NCBI RefSeq assembly: GCF_002086695.1
Contig: NZ_MVIH01000018.1
Coordinates: 1 to 64,000, forward strand
Length of the DNA: 64,000 nt
Direction: 5' to 3'
Source of the DNA: Mycolicibacterium rhodesiae
GTDB taxonomy: Bacteria > Actinomycetota > Actinomycetes > Mycobacteriales > Mycobacteriaceae
Part shown: in pieces, positions 17,620 to 26,148 of the stretch
Layout of the letters: each line of letters starts with the position of its first letter
Position numbering within the stretch: the stretch's first letter is position 1
Notes under the pieces: generated by a model
Told to the model about the DNA's origin: nothing
Seen by the model: the letters and a program-made list of their open reading frames with translations, nothing else
Databases searched by the model: none
Made by a program: the position numbers and the translations under genes

Positions 17620-19608
17620 TCACGGCGAGGCCCCGTCGCGTAGCCGCTGAAGTGCTTGTTTGACGCGCTCGGGGTCGGTGGTCGGCCAGAACGGCGGCAA
17701 CGACGCGCGCAGGTAGCCGCCGTACCGCGCGGTCGCCATCCGCGAGTCCAGCACTGCGACGACGCCCCGATCGTCGGCTCGGCGCAGGAGCCGGCCCGCT
17801 CCCTGAGCGAGGAGCAGCGCGGCGTGGGCGGCGGCGACCGTCATGAACCCGTTGCCGCCCCGCGCGGCGACCGCTCGCTGCCGCGCCGTCAGCAGCGGGT
17901 CGTCGGGGCGGGGGAACGGGATGCGGTCGATGAGCACCAGCGACAGCGACGGCCCCGGCACGTCCACGCCCTGCCACAGCGACAGCGTGCCGAACAGCGA
18001 TGTCTCGGCGTCGCCGGCGAACTTCTCGACCAGCGCCGCGGTGTTGTCGTCGCCCTGACACAGGATCGGGGTGTCGATCCGGGCCCGCAACGCCTCGGTC
18101 GCCGCCTTGGCGGCCCGCATCGACGAGAACAGCCCCAGGGTGCGTCCGCCGGCTGCCTCGATGAGCCCGGCGATCTCGTCGACCTGTTCGGGGGAGCCTG
18201 CGGAGTCCCGGCCCGGCGGTGGCAGATGCGCGGCGACGTACAGGATGCCGGACTTGGCGTGCTCGAACGGGGAGCCGACGTCCAGTCCGGTCCACTTCGG
18301 CCCGCCGCCAAGACCCCAGGCGCCGGCCATCGCGTCGAACGAGCCGCCGACGGTCAGCGTCGCTGAGGTCAAAATCGTTGTCGCACTGTCGAACAGGCGG
18401 GTGCGCAGCAGGCCGGCCACCGACAGCGGCGCCACCCGCAACACCGGCCGTCGATTCCCGCGAATCTCCTCGTGGTCGAGCCACACCACTTCGGTGCGGT
18501 CCGGGATGGCCGGGACGAACGAGTCCAGCACCCGCGAGGCCGCGTCGCCGATCTCGGTCAGCGCCGCGATCGCCTCGTTGCGGGCCGCGGCGGCCTTCGG
18601 GTCCTTGGGCGCCGGGTCGATGTCGCCTCGGGCGGCGGTGGCAGCATCCCGCAATGCGGTCAGGTAGGTGGCCAGCTCGTCGTCGAGGTAATCGAGCCGG
18701 CCCGGCTGCGCGTCATGGATCGCCGAGGAGAACGTCGCCACCGCCGCCTCCATTCGCTGAACCAGCGCCGGGCTGACCAGGCGGGAGATCCGCCGGACGG
18801 CCACCCCCAGCGGGGCGGGGGTCAGTTCACCGGTGGCCACCGACGTCACCCGGTCCACCAGTTCATGGGCCTCGTCGACCACCAGATACTCGTGTTCGGG
18901 CAGCACCGCGGCGTCGGCGATCGCGTCGATCGCCAGCAGCGCGTGGTTGGTGACGATGACCTCGGCGCGGCCGGCCTCGCCGCGCGCCCGTTCGGAGAAG
19001 CAGTCGGTGCCGTACGGGCAGCGCGCCATGCCGAGGCATTCCCGGGCCGAGACGCTGACCTGCGACCAGGACCGGTCGGGCACACCCGGCGTCAGCTCGT
19101 CACGATCGCCGGTCTCGGTGGACGACGCCCATGCCGTCAGCCGGGCGACGTCACGGCCCAGCGCGCTCGCCGCGACCGGCTCGAACAGTTCCTCCTGCGA
19201 TGCGTCACCGGACTCGTCTGCGCTTCCGTTGTGAATCTTGTTCAGGCACAGATAATTTCGCCGCCCTTTGAGCAACGCGAACTTGGGCCGCCGAGGCAGG
19301 GCGGGTGCCAGCGCGTCGACCAGCCTGGGCAGATCGCGGTCGACGAGCTGGCGTTGCAGTGCGATCGTCGCCGTGGACACCACAACGGGCGACCCCTCCG
19401 ACACCGCCCGGGCGATCGACGGGATCAGGTAGGCCAGCGACTTGCCGGTTCCGGTGCCGGCCTGCACCGCCAGATGCTCGCCCTCGGCGAAGGCGTTCGC
19501 GACCGCCTCGGCCATCTGCACCTGGCCGGGACGCTCGGCACCGCCCAGCGCGGACACCGCCAACGCCAGCAACTCGGTGACCGGCGGCACCTCGCTGTCG
19601 TCGCTCAC
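17620..19608 (-). CDS. dinG: ATP-dependent DNA helicase DinG
   Basis: A 662-residue superfamily 2 iron-sulfur helicase. Seen: Walker A AGTGTGKSLAY near residue 50, four cysteines that would hold a 4Fe-4S cluster (NYLCLNK, ARECLG, ARCPYG, TDCFSE), the Walker B VVDEAHELVD, and C-terminal helicase motifs such as LWQGVDVPG and GAGRLLRR. DinG unwinds 5'-3' and removes R-loops and other structures during repair and replication. Its ATG overlaps the pncB stop codon (ATGA at 19605-19608), so it is translated with pncB. Confidence 0.95.
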   Translation of the reverse strand: MSDDSEVPPVTELLALAVSALGGAERPGQVQMAEAVANAFAEGEHLAVQAGTGTGKSLAYLIPSIARAVSEGSPVVVSTATIALQRQLVDRDLPRLVDALAPALPRRPKFALLKGRRNYLCLNKIHNGSADESGDASQEELFEPVAASALGRDVARLTAWASSTETGDRDELTPGVPDRSWSQVSVSARECLGMARCPYGTDCFSERARGEAGRAEVIVTNHALLAIDAIADAAVLPEHEYLVVDEAHELVDRVTSVATGELTPAPLGVAVRRISRLVSPALVQRMEAAVATFSSAIHDAQPGRLDYLDDELATYLTALRDAATAARGDIDPAPKDPKAAAARNEAIAALTEIGDAASRVLDSFVPAIPDRTEVVWLDHEEIRGNRRPVLRVAPLSVAGLLRTRLFDSATTILTSATLTVGGSFDAMAGAWGLGGGPKWTGLDVGSPFEHAKSGILYVAAHLPPPGRDSAGSPEQVDEIAGLIEAAGGRTLGLFSSMRAAKAATEALRARIDTPILCQGDDNTAALVEKFAGDAETSLFGTLSLWQGVDVPGPSLSLVLIDRIPFPRPDDPLLTARQRAVAARGGNGFMTVAAAHAALLLAQGAGRLLRRADDRGVVAVLDSRMATARYGGYLRASLPPFWPTTDPERVKQALQRLRDGASP

Positions 19609-20900
19609 CGTGACCGCACCGGCACCTGTCGGGTCGGGATCGCCGGCTCGCCCTGCGAGAGCGCCAGGCCTTCCCAGGGCAGGCTGCGCAGCCCGCGCAC
19701 CACCAACTCACGTGCGGCGGCCAGATCGGCTGATGCCAGCGGCCGGCCGGCGCGCACCAGCGGCACGGTCAGCACCCGCGCCGGCTCGGTCACCTCGGGT
19801 GCGGCGGCCACCGGATGAATCACTTCCTCGGTGATCGTGCCCGTCGGCCGGGACAGCCGCAGCGCCGCCTTGCGTCCGCCGTGAGACTCCTTGCGGCTGC
19901 TGCGTTTCTGAACGGGGATGCCGTCGACCTCGACGAGCTTGTAGACCATGCTCGCGGTCGGGGCACCCGAGCCGGTGACCACCGAGGTCCCGACACCGTA
20001 GGTGTTGACCGGGTCGGCGCGCAGCGCGGCGATCGAGAATTCGTCGAGGTCACCCGACACCACGATCTCGGTGCCGGTGGCGCCCAGGTCGTCGAGCTGT
20101 GCGCGCACCCGGCGGGCCAGCACCCCCAGGTCGCCGGAGTCGACGCGCACCGCGCCGAGGCCCGTTCCGGCGACCTCGATCGCGTTGGCCACGCCCGCCG
20201 TCACGTCGTAGGTGTCGACCAGCAGGGTCGTCCCGACGCCCAGCGCGTCGACCTGCGCCCGGAACGCGGCCTTCTCGTCCGGTCCGCCGGCCGTCGTGTG
20301 CAGCATCGTGAACGCGTGCGCGCTGGTGCCCATCGCCGGGATGCCGTAGCGGCGGTTGGCTTCGAGGTTGGACGTGCCGGCAAAGCCGGCGATGTAGGCC
20401 GCACGGGCCGCCGCCACCGCCGCCTGCTCGTGGGTACGGCGCGATCCCATCTCGATCAGCGTGCGGCCGGCCGCCGCGCTGACCATCCGCGCGGCCGCCG
20501 AGGCGATAGCGGTGTCGTGGTTGAAGATCGACAGCGCCAGCGTCTCCAGCAACACGCACTCGGCGAAGGTGCCGGTGACCGACAGCACCGGGGAGCCGGG
20601 GAAGTACAGCTCGCCCTCGGCATAGCCGTCGACATCACCGGTGAACCGGAAATCCCGCAGATACGCCAGTGTCGCGTCATCGAGGAACGACCGCAGGGGG
20701 GCCAGGGCGTCGTCGTCGAAGACAAACTCGCCCAACGCTTCCAGGAACCGCCCGGTACCCGCGACCACGCCGTACCGGCGGCCGTCCGGCAAGCGACGGG
20801 CAAACACCTCGAAGGTGGTCCGGCGGTCGGCGGAGCCGTCGCGCAGCGCGGCGGCGAGCATCGTCAACTCGTACTTGTCCGTCAGCAGGGCGGCTGTCAC
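19605..20900 (-). CDS. pncB: nicotinate phosphoribosyltransferase
   Basis: A 431-residue NAPRTase that makes nicotinate mononucleotide from nicotinate and PRPP with ATP hydrolysis, a salvage step of NAD synthesis. Seen: LLTDKYELTMLAAALRDG at the N-terminus, the conserved MGSRRTHEQAAVAAARAAYIAGF with the phosphorylated His, and the PRPP loop VVSGDLDEFSIAAL. The GTG at 20900 is chosen since the family sequence begins just after it; the 203 codons before it run into clpS territory on the other strand. Corresponds to pncB1 (Rv1330c). First gene of a pncB-dinG operon. Confidence 0.94.
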   Translation of the reverse strand: MTAALLTDKYELTMLAAALRDGSADRRTTFEVFARRLPDGRRYGVVAGTGRFLEALGEFVFDDDALAPLRSFLDDATLAYLRDFRFTGDVDGYAEGELYFPGSPVLSVTGTFAECVLLETLALSIFNHDTAIASAAARMVSAAAGRTLIEMGSRRTHEQAAVAAARAAYIAGFAGTSNLEANRRYGIPAMGTSAHAFTMLHTTAGGPDEKAAFRAQVDALGVGTTLLVDTYDVTAGVANAIEVAGTGLGAVRVDSGDLGVLARRVRAQLDDLGATGTEIVVSGDLDEFSIAALRADPVNTYGVGTSVVTGSGAPTASMVYKLVEVDGIPVQKRSSRKESHGGRKAALRLSRPTGTITEEVIHPVAAAPEVTEPARVLTVPLVRAGRPLASADLAAARELVVRGLRSLPWEGLALSQGEPAIPTRQVPVRSR

Positions 20901-20953
20901 AGCGCAACCGTATCGGCCACCCGGCGGGCTGGATAGCCGTGTAGGCGGCTCGC

Positions 20954-20959
20954 TATCCT
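20954..20959 (+). promoter_or_regulatory. -10 element of clpS, leaderless transcript likely
   Basis: TATCCT ends 7 bases before the clpS ATG at 20967. With the usual 6-7 base distance from the -10 box to the transcription start, the mRNA would begin at or next to the start codon. No Shine-Dalgarno sequence is present, which agrees. Confidence 0.55.
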
Positions 20960-20966
20960 TGGTCGC

Positions 20967-21272
20967 ATGGGTTCGCAAGCAGCTCCGACCCGGCCGGACG
21001 CCAGCGGAGCGCAACGCACTGAATCCGTCGCTGCTGTCGACACCCCCTGGGTGACGATCGTGTGGGATGACCCGGTGAACCTGATGAACTATGTGACCTA
21101 CGTGTTCCAGAAGCTGTTCGGCTACAGCGAACCGCACGCCACCAAGCTCATGCTGCAGGTTCACAACGAAGGCAAGGCGGTGGTCTCCGCCGGGAGCCGC
21201 GAATCCATGGAGGTCGACGTGTCCAAACTGCATGCCGCCGGTTTGTGGGCGACCATGCAGCAGGACCGCTGA
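20967..21272 (+). CDS. clpS: ATP-dependent Clp protease adaptor protein ClpS
   Basis: A 101-residue ClpS, which brings N-end-rule substrates to ClpC1/ClpP. Seen: WVTIVWDDPVNLMNYVTYVF with the DDPVN substrate-pocket segment, and the C-terminal LMLQVHNEGKAVV that contacts the ClpC N-domain. The first 25 residues are a flexible polar tail. Same position as Rv1331. Four bases before the next gene, and probably co-transcribed with it. Confidence 0.96.
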   Translation: MGSQAAPTRPDASGAQRTESVAAVDTPWVTIVWDDPVNLMNYVTYVFQKLFGYSEPHATKLMLQVHNEGKAVVSAGSRESMEVDVSKLHAAGLWATMQQDR

Positions 21273-21276
21273 CCGC

Positions 21277-21864
21277 GTGCGCAAATGGAAGCGGGTCGAC
21301 ACCGCTGAGGGCCCACGGTTCCGCTCGGCGCTGGCCCCGCACGAGGCGGCGCTGTTGAAGAACATGGTCGCCTCGGTGCAGGGCATGCTCGACGAGCGGG
21401 AGGCCGCGACGCCGTCGGATCCGTTGGAACAGATCACCGGAATCCGGGCAGGCAACCCGCAGGCTCCCGACGACACGACGATGCGGCGCCTGTTGCCCGA
21501 CTTCTTCAAGCCCCAGCGTGATCACCCGGCCGGGTCCGCAGCCGCCGAAAGCCTCAACGGTGCGCTGCGCAGCCTGCACGAGCCGGACATCATCGATGCC
21601 AAAAGATCTGCGGCGCAACGCCTTTTGGACACCCTTCCGGATGGCGGGGGAAGGTTCGAGATCACCGAAGACGACGCAAACGCGTGGGTCTCCGCGGTGA
21701 ACGACGTCCGGCTGGCGTTGGGCGCCATGCTCGAGATCGGCCCGGAGGGTCCCGACCGTCTGCCGACCGACCATCCACTGGCGGGTCACCTCGACGTCTA
21801 TCAGTGGCTCACGGTGCTGCAGGAGTATCTGGTGCTCGGCCTGATGGGCAAGCCCATCCGATGA
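21277..21864 (+). CDS. DUF2017 family protein
   Basis: A 195-residue acidic, helical protein of the DUF2017 family, always found next to clpS in actinobacteria (Rv1332 in M. tuberculosis). Starts at GTG 21277 (MRKWKRVDTAEG), four bases after the clpS stop. Visible conserved parts are RFRSALAPHEAALLKNM, MRRLLPDFF and WVSAVNDVRLALG. Function unknown; constant linkage with clpS suggests a link to Clp proteolysis. The stop codon overlaps the start of an 8-codon mini-ORF. Confidence 0.88.
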   Translation: MRKWKRVDTAEGPRFRSALAPHEAALLKNMVASVQGMLDEREAATPSDPLEQITGIRAGNPQAPDDTTMRRLLPDFFKPQRDHPAGSAAAESLNGALRSLHEPDIIDAKRSAAQRLLDTLPDGGGRFEITEDDANAWVSAVNDVRLALGAMLEIGPEGPDRLPTDHPLAGHLDVYQWLTVLQEYLVLGLMGKPIR

Positions 21865-21887
21865 CAGAGGGCAAGCCCATCCGATGA
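21846..21887 (+). repeat. 19-bp direct repeat from a 23-bp tandem duplication
   Basis: GGGCAAGCCCATCCGATGA occurs at 21846-21864 and again at 21869-21887, with CAGA between. The first copy is the end of the DUF2017 gene and the second holds the start codon of the P1 peptidase. Confidence 0.97.
21861..21887 (+). other. 8-codon mini-ORF bridging two coupled genes
   Basis: ATG at 21861 overlaps the DUF2017 stop (ATGA), reads MTEGKPIR, and its TGA at 21885-21887 overlaps the ATG of the next gene (ATGA). It arises from the 23-bp duplication and would let a terminating ribosome re-initiate twice and reach the peptidase gene. Whether it is translated is not known. Confidence 0.5.
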
Positions 21888-22918
21888 ACATCGGGTCGAT
21901 CACCGACGTCGCAGGCATCCTGGTCGGGCACCACCACCGCCTGGACGACGATGCGAGCCTCGGCTCCGGCTGGGCCTGCGGCACCACCGTGATCGTCACG
22001 CCACCGGGCACGGTGGGCGCCGTCGACGTTCGCGGCGGCGCGCCAGGCAGCCGCGAGACCGACCTGCTCGACCCGGCCAACAGCGTCCGCCACGTCGACG
22101 CCGTCGTGCTCACCGGCGGCAGTGCCTACGGTCTGGCCGCCGCCGACGGCGTGATGACCTGGCTGGAGGAGCAGGGCCGCGGGGTGGCGATGGACGGCGG
22201 CGTCGTCCCGATCGTTCCGGCAGCGGTGATCTTCGATCTCCCGGTCGGCGCCTGGGCATGCAGGCCCAACGCCGAGTTCGGGTACGCGGCGGCAAGCTCA
22301 GCCGGTGCGGAGGTGGCGGTGGGCACCGTCGGAGCCGGTGTCGGTGCCCGTGCCGCCGTGCTCAAGGGCGGCGTCGGCACCGCGTCGATCACCCTCGAAT
22401 CCGGGGTGACCGTCGGGGCGATCGTCGTCGTCAACAGTGCGGGCAACGTCGTCGACCCGGCCACCGGGCTGCCGTGGATGAGCCACCTCGTCGCGGAGTT
22501 CGGGCTGGCTGCGCCGCCCGCCGAGCAGATCGCCGCACTCGCCGCGCTCGACGCGGAGTCCAGCCCGCTCAACACCACCATCGCCGTCGTCGCCACCGAC
22601 GCGGCGCTGTCGCCGGCCGGCTGCCGACGCTTCGCGGTCGCTGCCCAGGACGGCCTGGCGCACACCATTCGTCCCGCGCACACCCCGCTGGACGGCGACA
22701 CCGTCTTCGCGCTGGCCACCGGCGCCATTGAGCTGGCGCCCGATCCCGAGACGCCGGTGTCGATGGCGCCGGAGACCAAGGCGCTCGCGGCGCTCGGCGC
22801 GGCCGGGGCGGATTGTCTGGCGCGCGCCGTGCTGGTCGCGGTGCTGGCAGCTGAGTCGGCCGCCGGTGTGCCGACCTACCGCGACGTGGTGCCCGGGGCG
22901 TTCGGCTCCGGTGCGTAG
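21884..22918 (+). CDS. P1 family peptidase (DmpA/NylC-like, self-processing)
   Basis: A 344-residue protein of the P1/DmpA family (Rv1333 position), N-terminal nucleophile hydrolases that cut themselves into two subunits and act as aminopeptidases or amidases. Seen: SITDVAGILVGHH, the glycine-rich VVLTGGSAYGLAAADGV, and the region VTVGAIVVVNSAGNVVDPATG before the second half. The start ATG at 21884 lies in the duplicated segment and overlaps the mini-ORF stop. Ends in PTYRDVVPGAFGSGA. Substrate unknown. Confidence 0.88.
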   Translation: MNIGSITDVAGILVGHHHRLDDDASLGSGWACGTTVIVTPPGTVGAVDVRGGAPGSRETDLLDPANSVRHVDAVVLTGGSAYGLAAADGVMTWLEEQGRGVAMDGGVVPIVPAAVIFDLPVGAWACRPNAEFGYAAASSAGAEVAVGTVGAGVGARAAVLKGGVGTASITLESGVTVGAIVVVNSAGNVVDPATGLPWMSHLVAEFGLAAPPAEQIAALAALDAESSPLNTTIAVVATDAALSPAGCRRFAVAAQDGLAHTIRPAHTPLDGDTVFALATGAIELAPDPETPVSMAPETKALAALGAAGADCLARAVLVAVLAAESAAGVPTYRDVVPGAFGSGA

Positions 22919-22974
22919 CCCGCGCTCAACCCCCGCCGGAGTGCTCCACCGGTAGCCTGGACGAAGCCGCAGAG

Positions 22975-22993
22975 GCGCTGGCAAGGCCAGCGC
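22975..22993 (+). other. hairpin in the leader of the rhomboid gene
   Basis: GCGCTGGC (22975-22982) and its complement (22986-22993) form an 8-bp stem with a 3-base loop, 27 bases before the rhomboid ATG. It could be a weak terminator of the P1 peptidase transcript or a structure in the next leader; no T run follows. Confidence 0.45.
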
Positions 22994-23020
22994 TGGGCGT
23001 AGAAGAGGTATGAGGCACAG

Positions 23021-23689
23021 ATGAACCAGCCGTTGGGTTACTCGGCGACTCCGCCGCAGCCCAAGAAGCCCCCGGCGTGGAAGGTCGGCGGCGCCACCAT
23101 CTTGTCGTTCGTTGCGCTGCTCTACGTCATCGAGATCGTCGATCAGCTCTCGGGGCATTCGCTGGATCGCAACGGCATCCGGCCGCTGGAAACCGACGGC
23201 CTGTTGGGCATCGTGTTCTCGCCGCTGCTGCACGCCAATTGGCAGCACCTGGCCGCCAACACCGTGCCGGCCCTGGTGCTCGGCTTCCTGGTGACGCTGA
23301 CCGGCATGGCCCGATTCGTCTGGGCCACCGCGATCATCTGGATCGTCGGCGGATTCGGAACCTGGCTGATCGGAAACGTCGGCTGCGGGTTGGAGACCAA
23401 CCACATCGGCGCCTCCGGGCTGATCTTCGGGTGGCTGACCTTTCTGTTGGTCTTCGGCTTCTTCACCCGGCACATCTGGTGGATCGTCACCGGCATCGTG
23501 GTGCTGTTCGTCTACGGCGGCGTGCTGTGGGGGGCGCTGCCCGAGTTGACCACCTGCGGCGGGGTGTCCTGGCAGGGCCACCTGTGCGGCGCGGTCGCCG
23601 GGGTGCTGGCCGCCTACTGGCTGTCCGGTCCGGAACGCAAAGCGCGGGAACGCAAGAAGGCCGGCCAGTTTCCCGGCCTGACGTCATGA
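23021..23689 (+). CDS. rhomboid family intramembrane serine protease
   Basis: A 222-residue membrane protein with six hydrophobic segments. The catalytic pair is visible: Ser in HIGASGLIFGW (GxSG) and His in SWQGHLCGAVAGVL, with the LLHANWQHLAANTV segment of the L1/TM2 region before. It cleaves membrane-embedded substrates; which ones is unknown. Corresponds to Rv1337. The stop overlaps the murI ATG (ATGA). In M. tuberculosis mec, cysO and cysM lie just upstream; here the P1 peptidase is the direct neighbour. Confidence 0.93.
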   Translation: MNQPLGYSATPPQPKKPPAWKVGGATILSFVALLYVIEIVDQLSGHSLDRNGIRPLETDGLLGIVFSPLLHANWQHLAANTVPALVLGFLVTLTGMARFVWATAIIWIVGGFGTWLIGNVGCGLETNHIGASGLIFGWLTFLLVFGFFTRHIWWIVTGIVVLFVYGGVLWGALPELTTCGGVSWQGHLCGAVAGVLAAYWLSGPERKARERKKAGQFPGLTS

Positions 23690-24507
23690 GCGACCGCTTA
23701 GCGCCGGTCGGCATCTTCGATTCGGGCGTGGGCGGTCTGACCGTCGCCCGCTCGATCATCGATCAGCTGCCCGACGAGGACATCATCTACGTCGGTGACA
23801 CCGGCAACGGTCCGTACGGTCCGCTGACCATTCCCGAGGTTCGGGCGCACGCACTGGCGATCGGCGACGACCTCGTCGAGCGCGGGGTCAAAGCCCTCGT
23901 CATCGCCTGCAACACCGCGTCGTCGGCCTGCCTTCGTGACGCGCGGGAACGCTACGACGTTCCGGTCGTCGAGGTGATTCTGCCCGCCGTGCGCCGTGCG
24001 GTGGCCACCACACGCACGGGACGCATCGGGGTCATCGGAACCCAGGCGACGATCGCGTCCGGGGCCTACCAGGACGCATTCGCGGCGGCGCGCGACGTCG
24101 AGGTCGCGGCAGTCGCATGCCCGCGGTTCGTCGACTTCGTCGAGCGCGGTGTCACCAGCGGCCGCCAGGTGCTCAACCTGGCCGAGGGATATCTGGAGCC
24201 GCTCCAACGCGCACAGGTCGACACCTTGGTGTTGGGCTGCACGCACTATCCGTTGCTGTCCGGGCTGATCCAGCTGGCGATGGGGGATTCGGTCACGCTG
24301 GTGTCCAGTGCCGAGGAGACCGCCAAAGACTTGCTGAAAGTTCTGACCGAGCGCGATCTGCTGCGGCCGCACGAGGCGCCGGCGGCGACCCGGCTGTTCG
24401 AGGCGACGGGTGATCCCGAGGCGTTCACCGCTCTGGCGGCGCGCTTCCTGGGGCCGGCGATCACCGGCGTCCATCCAGTTCACCGTCACGTCTCGGCGAC
24501 AACGTGA
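23686..24507 (+). CDS. murI: glutamate racemase
   Basis: A 273-residue enzyme that makes D-glutamate for peptidoglycan from L-glutamate. The two catalytic cysteines are in ACNTASSA and GCTHYPLL, and the N-terminus carries IGIFDSGVGGLTV-like VGIFDSGVGGLTVAR. The ATG at 23686 gives MSDRLAPVGIFDSG and overlaps the rhomboid stop codon; the longer frame to the left lies inside the rhomboid gene. Corresponds to Rv1338. Confidence 0.96.
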   Translation: MSDRLAPVGIFDSGVGGLTVARSIIDQLPDEDIIYVGDTGNGPYGPLTIPEVRAHALAIGDDLVERGVKALVIACNTASSACLRDARERYDVPVVEVILPAVRRAVATTRTGRIGVIGTQATIASGAYQDAFAAARDVEVAAVACPRFVDFVERGVTSGRQVLNLAEGYLEPLQRAQVDTLVLGCTHYPLLSGLIQLAMGDSVTLVSSAEETAKDLLKVLTERDLLRPHEAPAATRLFEATGDPEAFTALAARFLGPAITGVHPVHRHVSATT

Positions 24508-24570
24508 TTCTCTCTGACAAACCCGTCATGTTTTCCTCTTGTGGCAACCGGGCATGGCAAGCTGGTGGCT

Positions 24571-25338
24571 GTGCGAATCACCGTCCTCGGTTGCTCCGGC
24601 AGTGTTGTCGGGCCTGATTCGCCGGCGTCCGGCTACCTGCTGACGGCACCGGATACACCGCCTCTCGTCCTCGACTTCGGTGGCGGGGTGCTCGGCGCGC
24701 TGCAGCGCTACGCCGATCCCAACGAGGTGCACGTGCTGCTGTCGCACCTGCACGCCGACCACTGCCTGGATCTGCCCGGCCTGTTCGTGTGGCGTCGCTA
24801 CCACCCGAGTCCGGCTCAGGGCCGCGGCATCATGTACGGCCCGAGCGACACCTGGACGCGGCTGGCGGCGGCGTCGTCGCCGCTCGGGGGCGAGCTCGAC
24901 GACTTCTCCGACATCTTCGACATCCGCCACTGGCAGGACAACCAGCCCGTGCAATTCGGTGCCCTGACCGTGCTTCCGCGGCTGGTGACCCATCCGACGG
25001 AGTCGTTCGGTATGCGGATCACCGACCCGTCCGGCGCCACCCTGGTCTACAGCGGCGACACCGGCGTGTGCGAGTCACTGGTCGAATTGGCAAGGGGTGC
25101 GGACGTTTTCCTGTGCGAGGCATCGTGGACGCACGCACCGGAGCGGCCGCCGCATCTCCATCTGTCGGGTACCGAGGCGGGCCGGATGGCCAAGCGCGCC
25201 GGCGTCGGCGAGCTGCTGCTCACCCACATCCCGCCGTGGACGTCGCGTGAGGACGTGATCTCGGAGGCCAAGGCGGAGTTCGACGGACCGGTGCACGCCG
25301 TGGTGTGCGGGGAGGCCATCGAGGTCCGTCGGCACTGA
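24571..25338 (+). CDS. metallo-beta-lactamase-fold phosphodiesterase, Rv1339-like
   Basis: A 255-residue hydrolase with the metal motif SHLHADHCLDL, YSGDTG and a late His in LLLTHIPPW. Rv1339 has been reported to hydrolyse cAMP, so this protein may balance the cyclase at 2205-3809. Start is uncertain: GTG at 24571 gives MRITVLGCSGS; a frame open to 24541 adds ten residues. Sits between murI and rph as in M. tuberculosis. Confidence 0.9.
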   Translation: MRITVLGCSGSVVGPDSPASGYLLTAPDTPPLVLDFGGGVLGALQRYADPNEVHVLLSHLHADHCLDLPGLFVWRRYHPSPAQGRGIMYGPSDTWTRLAAASSPLGGELDDFSDIFDIRHWQDNQPVQFGALTVLPRLVTHPTESFGMRITDPSGATLVYSGDTGVCESLVELARGADVFLCEASWTHAPERPPHLHLSGTEAGRMAKRAGVGELLLTHIPPWTSREDVISEAKAEFDGPVHAVVCGEAIEVRRH

Positions 25339-25355
25339 CGCCTTGGCGCGCCCGT

Positions 25356-25361
25356 TAGGGT
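25356..25361 (+). promoter_or_regulatory. -10 element of rph, leaderless transcript likely
   Basis: TAGGGT lies 6 bases before the rph GTG at 25368 and no ribosome binding site is seen, which fits a leaderless mRNA. Read from spacing only. Confidence 0.45.
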
Positions 25362-25367
25362 TGCCTC

Positions 25368-26147
25368 GTGTCCCGACGACAAGACGGCAGGCTTGACGAC
25401 GAGCTGCGCCCAGTCACGATCACCCGTGGCTTCACCTCCCATCCGGCCGGCTCGGTGCTCGTCGCCTTCGGCGAAACCCGGGTCATGTGCACGGCCAGCG
25501 TCACCGACGGTGTGCCGCGCTGGCGCAAGGGCTCCGGTCTCGGCTGGCTGACCGCGGAGTACGCGATGTTGCCCGGGGCCACGCATACCAGGTCGGATCG
25601 CGAATCGGTGAAAGGTCGCGTAGGCGGACGCACCCAGGAGATCAGCCGGCTGGTCGGGCGCTCGCTGCGGGCGTGCATCGATCTGGCCGCGCTCGGCGAG
25701 AACACCATCGCCATCGACTGTGACGTGTTGCAGGCCGACGGCGGAACCCGCACTGCCGCGATCACCGGCGCCTACGTCGCGCTCTCCGATGCCGTCACGT
25801 ACCTGGCTGCGGCAGGCAAACTGTCCGACCCGCGCCCGCTGTCGTGTGCCATCGCCGCGGTCAGCGTCGGGGTGGTCGACGGCCGGGTGCGCGTCGACCT
25901 TCCCTACGAGGAGGATTCGCGCGCCGAGGTCGACATGAACATCGTCGCGACCGACACCGGAACACTGGTCGAGGTCCAGGGGACCGGGGAAGGTGCGACG
26001 TTCCCGCGTTCCACGCTGGACAAGATGCTCGACGCCGCCCTCGGCGCGTGCGAGACCTTGTTCGCCGTGCAGCGCGACGCGTTGGCCCTGCCGTATCCCG
26101 GTGTGCTGCCCGAGGGTGCACCGTCGAAGAAGGCGTTCGGGAGCTGA
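25368..26147 (+). CDS. rph: ribonuclease PH
   Basis: A 259-residue phosphorolytic 3'-5' exoribonuclease that trims tRNA 3' ends. Seen: ELRPVTITRGFTSHPAGSVL, the phosphate-binding GRTQEISRLVGRSLRA, and the active-site region IDCDVLQADGGTRTAAITGAY. GTG start at 25368 directly follows a -10-like box. Followed one base later by rdgB, with which it forms the usual actinobacterial pair. Confidence 0.96.
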   Translation: MSRRQDGRLDDELRPVTITRGFTSHPAGSVLVAFGETRVMCTASVTDGVPRWRKGSGLGWLTAEYAMLPGATHTRSDRESVKGRVGGRTQEISRLVGRSLRACIDLAALGENTIAIDCDVLQADGGTRTAAITGAYVALSDAVTYLAAAGKLSDPRPLSCAIAAVSVGVVDGRVRVDLPYEEDSRAEVDMNIVATDTGTLVEVQGTGEGATFPRSTLDKMLDAALGACETLFAVQRDALALPYPGVLPEGAPSKKAFGS

Positions 26148-26148
26148 G

